From NCBI RefSeq assembly GCF_010093535.1, contig NW_022985184.1, positions 102,802 to 166,801 of the forward strand: a DNA stretch of 64,000 bases. Direction: 5' to 3'. A program made the position numbers and the translations under genes. The notes under the pieces were generated by a model. It did no database searches. It saw only the letters and a list, made by a program, of their open reading frames with translations, and was not told the DNA's origin. The stretch is from Lindgomyces ingoldianus (taxonomy: Eukaryota; Ascomycota; Dothideomycetes; Pleosporales; Lindgomycetaceae). Of this stretch, positions 22,578 to 32,857 are shown piece by piece (position 1 is the first letter of the stretch; each line of letters begins with the position of its first letter).

Positions 22578-23954
22578 TCACCTCCTGGGCTGGGCGCGAG
22601 TTCGTACTCGTGAGAGGAGAGGTTTGTCGTAGGAACTAGACGAGTTTGAAGAACTTGTAGTGGTTTTCCGCATTAGTGAGGACAAGGGTTTTTCAGACTC
22701 TGGAGAGCTCGCGCCTGGTGATCTTCTCGGATTCTTCTTCCCTCTAGCTAAGGCTCGTGTGCGTGAGGTGAAAGATTTGTCGTCTGATATGGGGGAACTT
22801 GACCGTTTGGAGGAGCGGGGGATGGCTCTTGGCCCCCTGGTCAGATTCGAATAACCAGCCCTGGTCTTTGGAGCACATGTTATGGTGGGTGTGGAAACAA
22901 TATCACCCTTATCGTCTGCATCTCCATCATCCCAACCGTCATCGCTACCATCGTCGCCATCATTTCCCGAGGTCTTTTCGTTGTCTTTTTCGCTATCTCT
23001 ATACTTAGTGTTAGGGTCTTCGCTATAGTTATCGCTATCCGACCCCTTCTCTCTCTTCCATTTCTTCAAATGCTCGTCCCTCTCTTCCTGGCGTTGTACA
23101 GCGGTTCCCATCTTCTCTATCTGCTTAAGGTATTTCTTAGTGGGCACCTTCTGAAGAGCCTTTGTTTTGAGGCCCTTTAAAATACTCTCTTCTCTCCTGA
23201 TATCATCGTCATTAGCAAAGGGGCCAGCCTTGATCTCCGCTGCACTCTTCCCAATCCACCATAGCGGATCTATTAGTCCATAGCCCACTGTGTCTTTGCG
23301 TGCAGCCCCGATTTTGTAGCATTCGGCTTCAAAGTTAGTGTATATGAGGTCGGCTAGGCCTGCTTTGTGAGCTTGTCGGAGAAGATCGAAGGCTTCGGCT
23401 TCGTGGTCTGCTACCGAGTTTACGGGGATAGTGAGTTGGTGGTGGACAAGAATAGATTGGCCGACAGCGAGCATTCCTCGAGTATATTCTATCGCTTCCT
23501 GGATGCGCTTGACTAGTGGGTCAACAGGGTTGTGTTCTGACCGTGGGGGTGGTGACTCAGAGCTTTCGTAATTTTGAATGATCTCGAGGGCATTGAGCTC
23601 ATGAGGCCAATTTGAGTTATGGGGTTGGATCGGTTTGGGTTCGTCGCTCGCGTTTTGCTCCGAGTCCGAAGGTGATGATAATGTATTCGAATAGTTCTCG
23701 AAGAGCTTCATTTGCCGCTTGCGTTTAGGTTTCATTCTTTTGGGTAACTCTATTTCAAAAGAACTTTCCTCCTCCGGCAGTCGCTTTCTCTTCCGATTTG
23801 GAGGACGATGGACGTCAGCCAAGCCGGTATCTAATCTAGATGAAGATGATCTCGACTTTAGAGCGGGTTTATAGCCTCCATAGTCTGTAGCTTCGACACA
23901 AGTGCGCTTCCACCTTCGGGTATAGTCCGACGAAGTGTTCTTTCGATTTGGCAT
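22578..23954 (-). CDS. disordered charged protein with nuclear-localisation-like motifs, 458 codons
   Basis: A single-exon reverse-strand ORF with an ATG at 23954. Residues 52-83 carry two basic clusters (NRKRKR and PKRMKPKRKRQ) that look like nuclear localisation signals. A probably folded middle (about 145-300) contains IQEAIEYTRGMLAVGQ, AFDLLRQAHKAGLADLIY and LIDPLWWIGKSA. A Lys/Glu-rich helix leads to an acidic Gly/Asp run (about 330-352), and the last 90 residues are Ser/Arg/Lys-rich. I do not recognise the family. A nuclear or chromatin-associated role is a guess from composition. Composition is normal and the frame intact, so it is probably a real gene; the C-terminus could be spliced differently. 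Confidence 0.7.
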   Translation of the reverse strand: MPNRKNTSSDYTRRWKRTCVEATDYGGYKPALKSRSSSSRLDTGLADVHRPPNRKRKRLPEEESSFEIELPKRMKPKRKRQMKLFENYSNTLSSPSDSEQNASDEPKPIQPHNSNWPHELNALEIIQNYESSESPPPRSEHNPVDPLVKRIQEAIEYTRGMLAVGQSILVHHQLTIPVNSVADHEAEAFDLLRQAHKAGLADLIYTNFEAECYKIGAARKDTVGYGLIDPLWWIGKSAAEIKAGPFANDDDIRREESILKGLKTKALQKVPTKKYLKQIEKMGTAVQRQEERDEHLKKWKREKGSDSDNYSEDPNTKYRDSEKDNEKTSGNDGDDGSDDGWDDGDADDKGDIVSTPTITCAPKTRAGYSNLTRGPRAIPRSSKRSSSPISDDKSFTSRTRALARGKKNPRRSPGASSPESEKPLSSLMRKTTTSSSNSSSSYDKPLLSRVRTRAQPRR

Positions 23955-24574
23955 GTTGTTGGGTCTCTTGCTGATTTTGTAACAGGGGACCGAAAGACAG
24001 AACTGGTGGGAAAGAGAATATCGTCGTGTTAGGGGTTAGATATGAACTAAAAAAATACTGTCGATACTGTTAATAGGATAAAGGAATCTAAAAGTAGTTC
24101 AAGCCTACAATGTTATTGTTTGATTCTGACAATGAAATTATTGTGGCTTCGATGTTCATTTAACGGCGTTGAACTGGACTAGGACCTTGAAAGAGTTGAA
24201 GGAGTTGAGAGAGGGAGATTAACGGCTATTTTAATTCACTCTCTTCGTAAGAACAAAATCCTATTGCCGCTAGTAACGCCTTAAAAGCACTACTGACAGT
24301 AACAGTTACGTTCTTATTAAACATCATGTCGGCAGCGCAGCTCGCAACGCAATCTCTTAACAACCCTGGATTCTTCTACCGACCAAAAGAAAGACGAACT
24401 AACGCGAGATAATAGATGACTCCTCTAGGTCCAAGAGCCATACCAATATCTCACCCAACTACATCGAAATTTTGATATTTATGAACGAAAGAAAGAGACG
24501 GCTCCAGATCTTCTCCATTTCCGGTAGATTGGGATCGCATCACCCCCAAGTAATGGTTTCTGGATACTGCAGCC
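23955..24574. other. intergenic region between divergent ORFs
   Basis: About 620 bases upstream of the reverse-strand gene, likely including its promoter. A 28-codon forward ORF (24326-24412, MSAAQLATQSLNNPGFFYRP...) looks protein-like but ends in TAA. It might be the first exon of a gene or a chance ORF. Nothing else was seen. Confidence 0.35.
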
Positions 24575-24856
24575 ATGACGACAGAGGATTATGTCGCTTC
24601 TTTGCTTGATGGTGGAGATTCTGAGGCTATCTTTAAGCCTTTTAGGGAGGGTAGTGGTGTCTGTGGAGACTCCCACAATGACCTTGATGAACCGTTGGGA
24701 TTTACGCAGCTCTTACTTCGGCAGCCACAATACCCGCCAGTAGTAACAGGCAGGACAGATGCTCATCCCAAATTTCTTCAGTCGTTCATTGAGACTCCCG
24801 CAGGGGGCCTCAAACCGGATATCCTTGCAGCTGCACAAAGAGCTTTAACCGATTAG
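24575..24856 (+). CDS. small hypothetical ORF or 5' part of a decayed gene, 93 codons
   Basis: ATG at 24575 in a good context (GCCATGA); the frame encodes MTTEDYVASLLDGGDSEAIF and ends ALTD followed by TAG. Beyond the stop the same frame still reads protein-like (EEPAARYSMERIEYEIKSK, then further stops up to about 25200), which suggests the upstream part of a longer gene that has acquired stop codons. No domain recognised. It lies about 380 bases before copy B of the segmental duplication. Confidence 0.35.
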   Translation: MTTEDYVASLLDGGDSEAIFKPFREGSGVCGDSHNDLDEPLGFTQLLLRQPQYPPVVTGRTDAHPKFLQSFIETPAGGLKPDILAAAQRALTD

Positions 24857-25229
24857 AGCGAAGAACCAGCTGCTAGATACTCCATGGAGAGGATTGAGTA
24901 TGAAATAAAATCTAAAACAGAAAGAGCTTGAATGAGGGCGGTTGTCCTAGGTTGGAAAACTACGGCTCCAAACATCCGAGCACTTGTCCGCTTGATGGAC
25001 TGAACAAAGAGAAGGAGCCGCAAGTGTGCAGGTATTGGCAGCGGTTTGCATGCCTTTTTGATAAGGCGCGAATAGCATTTGGTGGTGTTCGGCTAAGCAT
25101 GACAACCTAGGCTTTAGCAGGACGGGATTTTCGGCAGGCCCCACCAAAAGAAATCAGCCCTAGCCTATCGTGGTGCTATCTGTGGTGTTGGGAGAACGGA
25201 TATTATTGCATTATTTATTATATAAGATA

Positions 25230-26560
25230 TGCAGAGCCTTTCCACCTTTGTGTATGCTTGCAGCCACAGCTCGAATAGTGACACTCAATCCACTTGCTGA
25301 AGCGCAAGCGATCCTGATACTTAAAATCTTGCCAGCCTGTGTCCACTGCGATATCCGTTGTGTGAGACCCTCTGCTGCCTCAGGGGTCTCCTCCCTCGTT
25401 ATATTCCCCTTTAACGAGCTGAAGCAATATTCGGCTACTGTTTAGTATACGTATCGGTTACAGGGTGCTCGAGAAGCACGCGGACGCGATGGGCTTGAGG
25501 AAACCTCACGTCCGGGCAGCGGTAGACCTGCGGAGCCGAAGGTGGCGCGATGGTTTGTCTCTATATCAAGTAAGCGTAAGCTGGACGCAGTCGTACGTTG
25601 GATCTCATCTCGAAGTTGTACAACGGCTGTGTCATTTCGATGCTAGACATGTTAGTTGTTCTTGATAAGTGTCGGGTCCTTGAGATACCTAGCCCTGCTC
25701 CCTATCCGATGCTAAATACTACTCGCCGAGCTTAGTATACCCTCGGGCGCTTGGAAAGGGTACCGCCCGCTGCTCAGCCGCAGATCTATTAGTTATTACA
25801 AATAACTTACACTGTAATTATAGGGTAGGATGTGCAAAATCATCTTATACTAGCAAACATTGGCAATTTCTTTATTGAAGGTATTAATTAGCATAGTAAC
25901 CCCACAGAAATTAAGCACCTCTTAAAGCCTTATAGCTAGTTATTACTGTTTAATGTTACTATTATATCTATAGGCTTATACAAGGGTGCTTTATAGGTTG
26001 CAACAGTAGTATAAGTACAGGAGGAACTGTATGTTAGGCAAGGTTTACATCCTTTATAAAAACAGACTGTTTACAAATTAGGTAGGTAGCCGTCTATATA
26101 AAAGTATTTTATAATTAGCATTGCTACAGAGGTTTAGAAGTTATCTTAGCATGTTGCAATGTTGCGAAAATTAAGATATGTATAGACTTGCAAATTGTAA
26201 TAGGCGAGTGCTTAGGGGTATCTGCTAGAGATTAGCTAGCAGCGTTAGGAAGGACATGAAGCAAACTACAGCAACTTGTAGCAAACTGCAACACACATCA
26301 GTTGTATTGCAAGGGGCACACCTAGCTAGCTTGTTGACAACACTACCCCTAAGCTAGACCTAAGCTAGCTAGGTGTTGCGGTATAAAACCTAATTCCGAA
26401 GCGAGGACGCAGTTCCTCTTCTTCATCGAATTCAACACTGCTATCAGGCATTTGCTAGCTGCGCCAAGCCATTACACAAATACTGCAAAGTTAAAGTACA
26501 AATGGGTTTTCTGTTGCAGCGGTTGCTATGTTATTATACTGTTAGATGCATTTTACCTAT
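25230..26560 (+). repeat. segmental duplication, copy B
   Basis: The partner of 21290-22100, with the same block order. It is more AT-rich than copy A between 25790 and 26160, and carries extra sequence, including repeated GCAACT/GCAAACTGCAAC text near 26265-26300 and the inverted repeat at 26318-26376. Confidence 0.6.
26318..26376. repeat. 15-bp perfect inverted repeat
   Basis: ACACCTAGCTAGCTT at 26318-26332 is the exact reverse complement of 26362-26376, with a 29-base loop. It could be a hairpin or the remnant of a small inverted-repeat element; no function can be assigned. Confidence 0.6.
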
Positions 26561-28061
26561 TTAACTTCTTCTATATCTTTATCCATTAGAAACGACAGGT
26601 TAGAAAACATTTCATTACTAATCCTAACTCTCCTGTCCTGGGCCCTGTCTCGATACTCGCGTTCTCTTCCGGCGAGGAATTGTAGGTAAGCATGAGGCAA
26701 GCTTAGAAACGGTACCAAATCAGTTTCTTGAATCGGAATTTTTATCTCCCATAATGAAGAAGATGAGCCTCAGACAGGCAGCCTCTGAGTCCAACCTCAG
26801 TAGCTCCGTTCGAAAGAGGCTGTGACCAACGGGGAAAAGAGAATTGTGTGTCAATTGGTCATCTTCTGGAGAAGTAATAATAACGAGAAATTAAGAGAAA
26901 ATCTGGCTACGATTTCCAGCCATGACGTTGGTCCAGCAGAGAGCCTTTCGCGGCATCCGGCCTCGCTCGTGAGAAGAAGTCTAAGGTTGTTGGTGTGGAA
27001 CCCTCCCTTTAAGCTTCAGCGAAGAGGGCCCGATGGCGCGATATCGATGGGCCTTCCACGAGGCATTGATATCAGCGGCGGAATGGTCCTTGTAGTATCG
27101 TGGGGTCTGGGTGAGGTGACTTAGCTGGAAGGTTAGCCTTTCGCTAACTCGTCCAGCCACATTCCTAGCACATGGCACAACACATTTCCTAAGGAGCGGG
27201 TGGCTGTAACAAAAGACATGACTTTCAATATATACTGAAAATCGTAAACGATGTAGTAGGAAAGACATCTGTTGAACTCCTATCAAGGAGCTGTAAATGA
27301 GTTAGGCTCTTAGTATTAACAAGCAGGCAATTTATTCTCCCTTCTAACTTACACCCTAAAAAGATATTCTTTCTTAAAATGCAGGAAAATGTTACTCATC
27401 ATTAAGGAACCCCAATAAAAAACTTACGAGGACGCAAAACGTAGACTTGTAGGGACATGGGTGTACGAGAAGCGATGTATTGTGGAGTGAAAATCCAAGA
27501 AGCTACGTCGTTTATATTGCATATTGAAACCCTATAGTTGATTGGGCAGCCCACCGTAGAGCCTCGGGCTTACGCAGACATTAATGACCAAAAATAAAGA
27601 GATTTCCCGAATTCAACATCCCTGGTCTTCTCCTTCAGATCACGTGTTCGACTCAGCCTCACACCGTCGTTTCGGCGAAATGACGCAGAAACCCGGCCAA
27701 TCTTTACAAACTCCGAACTACCAATCCACGCTGGTCATCATCTCACCTCCCATTTCCACTATGCCTTTCTCAGCCCAACCCCACTCTTTCAAACCCGAAA
27801 AAGAATTGTTTCCGTGATCCACAAAACACAGCCAACGGAAGGATTCGAATATAAGAATGAGCCGGCAGATGGGTAGAAGATTCCTAGGCGTCCAACTCCA
27901 AATGGCGTGAAGATTATGGATCGCTATTTCCAGCGGAGGAGCCTGAATATGGCAGGATTTGACTTATAGAAAGTAGGAGACCCATGGTACCTTTCGGGGT
28001 TCCTTTTACCCCTCCATTTTGAAAACTACTACTTTATTTATTTCATAACCATAATTGCAGG

Positions 28062-29174
28062 ATGCTTAACTCCTTCCTCTCCTTTACAACACTATCCGCG
28101 CTGCTCGCAACAGCCATCACCAAACCAATCGATCCACGAGAAGCAGCCTCATGGCCTGACCCCGAGCCTTGCACTGGCAATTGCAGCTACATACACGACC
28201 CAAGCGTTCTCCGCAGAAAAGACGGCACCTGGTTCCGATTCTCAACCCTCGGAAACATCGCGATCGCAACCGCACCAGCACTTACCGGACCATGGACATA
28301 CCAGGGTGCAATGCTTCCCTCTGGCTCGAAAATCAACGTAGTTAAGAACCAGCAGCTCTGGGCTCCGGATGTGTCTAACATCGATGGGACATATTATGCG
28401 TATTACTCAGTGTCGCATAGTGGGCTTCAAACTTCAGATATTGGCGTTGCGACGTCCTCGTCACTAAACGTCGGATCGTGGACTGATCACGGCAGCGTTG
28501 GAGTCCCGAAGTCGGGCAATTACAATCTCATCGATCCGAATTTCTTCCGGGAATGCGCGAACTGTCAGAATTACTGGTCCTTTGGTTCCGCTTGGAACGA
28601 TGTGTATCAAACGTCCCTAAATCCAGACTTCTTGACCTGGTCCGGAGTAACCCCAGCACAGAAACTGTTTAATTCCACGGTACCTAAAGGTCAGAATTAT
28701 CCGAGTATCACGGAAGGCAGTTTCCTATTCTGGTGGCCGGTTAGTGGGACTAAATACTACTACATGTTTTTCTCGAGCGGGGCATGTTGTAATGCTGGAA
28801 CCGCGCTTGCGCCGCCAGGGGACGAGTATAAAATCATGGTGTGTCGCGCGACATCCCCGACAGGGCCGTTTGTAGACCAAGCCGGCAAGAGTTGTTTGAA
28901 GGAGAATGGAGGCACGTTGGTGCTTGGGACGCATGGCGAGAATGTGTATGCACCGGGGGGTCAGGGTGTGGTTTTTGATCAAAGTGTTGGGAGGGTAGCC
29001 CTGTATTATCATTATGGTAAGTGGAAAGTTTGACAGTCTTGGAAATCATGGGATTGGGTGGGTTTTGACTAACGGTGACTAGCGAATCCGAAGATTGGGT
29101 ATGGGTTTGAGAAATTTCTCTTTGGGTTTAATTACCTCGAGTTCGCTTCGGGATGGCCGGTTGTTACCTCATAA
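28062..29174 (+). CDS. secreted GH43 endo-1,5-alpha-L-arabinanase, two exons, 348 aa
   Basis: Hydrolyses alpha-1,5-arabinan of pectin side chains outside the cell (GH43 family role). Exons are 28062-29016 and 29083-29174. The 66-bp intron starts GTAAGT, ends TAG and has GACTAAC upstream of the acceptor. Residues 1-20 are a signal peptide (MLNSFLSFTTLSALLATAIT). The five-bladed-propeller motifs are present: HDPSVL with the general base Asp46, NLIDPNFF with Asp158, and TEGSFLF with the acid Glu218, plus QLWAPDV and APGGQGVVFD. Exon 2 gives the expected C-terminus (NPKIGYGFEKFLFGFNYLEF...SGWPVV). Length is normal for fungal single-domain enzymes. The neighbour at 29380 is convergent, 205 bp away. 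Confidence 0.93.
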
Positions 29175-29379
29175 TGACAATGAATAGAGCGGACAGATAT
29201 CTGTACAATGAAAAGTTCAGAATTCCATGTCGGATTCAGAATTCATTTAAGATTGCAAACTTATTTTATCAAAGATGGATCCTCGTCAAAATTGTAAACC
29301 ATAGTCTAGTAACCATGATTCCATGCCCCATCCTGGCATACCCACCACTTCGCCATCCCATCCACCACAACCACAACCC

Positions 29380-30507
29380 TCATACCTCAACAACCAATCT
29401 CTCCTCCCCCCTACTCTCCCTCCATCGATTCGTCGCCTCAACTAACTCCCGACACCCCTTCAACATCCATCCCCACTTCTCCACAAACCCCTCACTAAAC
29501 TCCCAGCTCTCTTCCCTCCAGGGATCACCCCAAACCAGCATCCCCCGTTGCTTACAATCGTCAAACCCCTCATACAAACCCCCCATAACATCCTCACACC
29601 AGTCGTCAACATCCCAAGTCCCGTAGTGCTGGATCAAGTTATCTCTCAGCGGGGGGCTGGGTACAGCGTCGATCCACGGCGCATGGATGGTGGATTTTTG
29701 CAGTGGCGTTGGAAGGAGGGATGGTGGGAGGGTGGTTGGGCGCGGGAGGAGTTGGATGGTTAAAGCCGCGCGGCATTCTGCGGGGATGGTGTGCATGATG
29801 GAGACGATGGCATGGTTGGTTATTGACGCTCGGAGAACGTTGTATTGGATTAGGGTTATTAGGTAGTGGTCTGGGGAGAGGGGAAAGCGGAAGGGTGGAA
29901 TGTCGGATTGGGTGAGGCAGCCAAGCGGTTTAAGGTAGGGGATCACGGGGTGAATGAGAGGGGGGTGCTGTTTGTTTGTGGGAGGCATTGGGGAGGAGCT
30001 TTCAGCTAGATTTACGCTCATGAGTTCGTGGATAGAAAGCGGTATTCTCTGGACTGGCTTTTTGGATGGAATAAGCGTTGGGCCGACGGCGGTAGCTGGG
30101 CATGCGCTTGGCTGAGGTATAAAAGCCGTGGTAGCTTGCGCAAGCGCCTCAGATACCGCATTGGGCTCACATGCTTTAGGACTGGCATTATCAGTTACTT
30201 GATGCCATTCCCGTCCACTTGAAGTGGCCGAAGGCTGCGTAGCAGCCTTACGTCGTCCTTATCTAAGATTAACCATATTTCTCATGTGCCGGATTAGGAA
30301 TTATCTTACGCCAGGCCCTTTGATGTAAACGGTTCTGTATTTTGCGTCGTTCCTTCGCATCCGTTTTCCCCGTCCAGTCATCCGCAAGATCCTTCGCCTA
30401 CTACGATAAGCCGCAAAGAAATTCCATGTGTAAATAGGAGGTTAGACCCTGACCTCTTTCAGCTGTTCTGTGACTCGTAACAGAATGCCTGTATCCTGTG
30501 CCGTCAT
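29380..30507 (-). CDS. bZIP transcription factor with C-terminal DUF3425 domain, three exons, ~339 aa
   Basis: Reverse-strand gene, proposed exons 30454-30507, 30310-30397 and 29380-30257. Exon 2 encodes a bZIP basic region (KERRKIQNRLHQRAWR), and splicing continues it as RRKAAT in exon 3, so the DNA-binding helix spans the 52-bp intron (donor GTAAGA, acceptor AAG). The large exon carries the DUF3425 domain: PLSPDHYLITLIQYNVLRA, STIHAPWIDAVPSPPLRD, WCEDVMGGLYEGFDD and GMLVWGDPWREESWEFSEGF. This pairing is common in fungal bZIP regulators. Only a short region follows the basic part, so the leucine zipper is weak. Exon 1 (18 codons, MTAQDTGILL...) is the least certain part; an alternative start or exon is possible. 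The product is presumably a nuclear DNA-binding protein; targets unknown. Confidence 0.8.
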
Positions 30508-30980
30508 AATGTCTCGATCAGTTAGGCTTGAGTCTTTCTCCGAGGACGGACGAATCGATTGAACAGTGGTACGAAACCTTGAGCTAAGAGGGTGCAGTAG
30601 AGGTTATATGCACTCTGCTTATCCCACAAATACTATATTGGTCCGCCGGGGGGTTGCACCAAAAGGATCGAGAGTCGGAGAGATGCAGGATGAACCACCC
30701 CTGCTTCGATGCAGGTTGCTTACGCACTAGATCTCAATTTATCTCAGCAAGCTCAGACGGGATGGGGAGAGAGCCTTAACAAGGGCAAGCCCCTGCTAGT
30801 CAATTAGAACCCTGGCTAGTAGCCTTAGTGGCGCAAGCCCCATCTCTCTAGCTAATAAGGGTGTAAGAAAGGCTTTCTCTCCCTAGCTGTTTAAGAGACT
30901 TTTATAATTATTTCTTAAATACTATAACTTTACTGCTTACTTTTTATATAAAAGGACCTTTTATTATTAATTTATCTATA
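30508..30980. other. edge of the GC island; upstream region of the bZIP gene
   Basis: GC-normal to about 30870, then abruptly AT-rich. It likely contains the bZIP promoter. GGGCAAGCCCC- and GGCGCAAGCCCC-like words recur at 30784 and 30830. No gene seen. Confidence 0.4.
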
Positions 30981-31512
30981 ACGTACTTCACAGGCGAGTT
31001 GCTCACACACCTAAGTTGCTTACTTTGCTAAGACCACACTCTAACAAACTCTATTATAGCCTATAACAACCCGCTCTAGCACTACACAGTATAGTACAGC
31101 CTAGAATATTATTTAGATACTACTTCTGCTTCTTGCTTACACATTTATGTGTTATGCCTAGTCTAATTGCACTATCTACAGCGTCTTTAGAATAGCTTAC
31201 TTACTTTAGCTTATACTTACTTCTTTACTTTTTTTTATTACTATGCACTTTAAACTTTTTTAAAGCTATTAAGTATAAGCTTTTTTAAATTATTAAAGTT
31301 TTTTTATATAATTTGTTGGTTGACCTGGGTTCGATCGAACAAACGTACGCCTAAGGGGCGTACTAAGAGGTAAGTAGGCAAAGATCTTCTTGTTATTAAC
31401 TACTACCCTCTCTTTTTATACAAAGAAAGAGGGCTCTTAAGTACACATAGCCCCTAACACACAGGCTAGATAGCTAATGTTTTAGGCAACCTAATTTAGC
31501 TATACGCGTGTA

Positions 31513-31605
31513 NNNNNNNNNNNNNNNNNNNNNNNNNNNNNNNNNNNNNNNNNNNNNNNNNNNNNNNNNNNNNNNNNNNNNNNNNNNNNNNNNNNNNNNN
31601 NNNNN
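31513..31605. other. assembly gap (93 N)
   Basis: A run of N inside the left LTR of the non-coding element. Position matters: the missing text includes the 3' end of the left LTR and the primer-binding site, so the gap size may be nominal. Confidence 0.99.
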
Positions 31606-32229
31606 TTTTTTAGAGCTAACCTTTAATACCTTTCTTATTTATAATATCCCCTAGCTTTTTAGCCTATGTATAATTTGCCTTCCCTCTAGGATAGTGCCTA
31701 TGCTCTGCGTAGGCAAGCAATAGCTCTTACCTAATTACATAAGGGAGAAGGTTAAAATTATGTGTTGTCTATCTCTAAAAGTTATTATTTTATAGTGTGT
31801 ACTCTTTTCTAGCTATCTTGTAACACATGTTAATTAAAATGTATACTGTGTATAAGCATTATTATAGTTATATAAAGTTTATATTTATATTAAGATAATT
31901 ATTTTTTATAAAGTAAAAGTCTACTTTTTTGCGTAAGACTATCTCTAATACATAAGTAACTTCTAATAACTCTTTATATAACTACAGAGGTTCTATAGCT
32001 AAGGTAGAGGGTAGAAGGTGTAAGGTGTTAGGGGTGCCCTTTGTGCAGGCAACTAGAGGGGGTATTAGTAGTAGACTGCCTTTATGCAGGCAGTTAGTCT
32101 CTAGAGTAGAGGGGAGGTGTGTTAACTAATTAATTACCTCTTATGCAAGCAATTAATTAAGAGAGTTGTTAATTAATAATTACCCTCTATGTAAGTAATT
32201 AATCCCTAAAGGGGGGGGGAAGAGAAGGT

Positions 32230-32428
32230 GTTAGTTAATCGCCTTTTGTGCAAGCAATTAATCCCTAGGGGGGGGGAGGTGTTAGTTAATCGCCTTTTGT
32301 GCGAGCAATTAATCCCTAGGGGGGGGGAGGTGTTAGTTAATTGCCTTTTGTGCAAGCAATAGATCCCTAGGGAGGTAGGGGGTGTTAGTTAGTCGCCTTC
32401 TGTGCAAGTGACTAATTAAGGGGGGGGG
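32230..32428 (+). repeat. ~51-bp tandem repeat, four clear units
   Basis: Units start at 32230, 32281, 32332 and 32384 (steps 51, 51, 52) with GTTAGTTAATCGCCTTTTGT, then GCAAGCAATTAATCCCTAG and a run of 6-9 G. More diverged units precede them from about 32115. The G-runs are striking inside an otherwise AT-rich region. Confidence 0.9.
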
Positions 32429-32460
32429 TGTTAACAAGGCAGGCTGCTAATAAGAAGCCT

Positions 32461-32857
32461 CCTCTGCGTAGCTACGCACGCAGTAGGTTTCTAATTATGC
32501 AGCCTATATTGTCTCCTCTGCGTGGCTACGCACGCAGTAGGCAAGTAGTTGCACAGCCTGTGTTAACAGGAAGCTCTAGGGCGCATAAAAGCTTAGCAGT
32601 AAGCCCTCTCTGTGTGGCTACGCACGCGGCAGGTTACTAATCTTGCCTTTATGTAATTAGTTAATCTAAGGGCGCGCATAAAGCTTACTTACCCCTCTCT
32701 GTGTAGCTACGCACATAGTAGATGTAAGCTTCTTTGTACCTTCTCTATGTAGCTACGCACACAGTAGGTGTAAGCTTTTTATACAGTAGCAGTTTTATTA
32801 ATCCTTATAAATTTGTCTGTTAAAGACAATATCCTCTGCGTAGCTACGCACATAGTA
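32461..32857 (+). repeat. six copies of a palindrome-containing ~27-bp motif
   Basis: CTCTGCGTAGCTACGCACGC followed by AGTAGG, or a close variant, occurs at about 32461, 32515, 32606, 32695, 32740 and 32830. The core TGCGTAGCTACGCA is a perfect palindrome. Spacing is irregular (45-91 bp), so these are dispersed in the element interior, not a strict tandem array. Confidence 0.88.

Larger units (their letters stand above)
24857..28061. other. intergenic region with segmental duplication; no convincing gene
   Basis: About 3.2 kb. It contains the decayed continuation of the 24575 ORF, duplication copy B and a small inverted repeat. Short ORFs at 26822-27124 and 27584-27817 show no domain. The last few hundred bases should hold the promoter of the arabinanase gene. 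An AT-rich stretch (25790-26160) suggests mild RIP of copy B. Confidence 0.4.

Noticed and set aside
26822..27286. 100-codon ORFs on both strands between the duplication and the arabinanase
   Set aside because: No recognisable domain and mutually overlapping; not better than chance in DNA of this GC.
28725..29049. Minus-strand ORFs of 71-95 codons under the arabinanase gene
   Set aside because: Antisense of a gene with clear catalytic motifs; no domain of their own.
31328..31345. GGTTCGATC-like text resembling a tRNA T-loop
   Set aside because: No acceptor stem, D-arm or anticodon arm around it; it is part of the LTR start and is mutated in the partner LTR.
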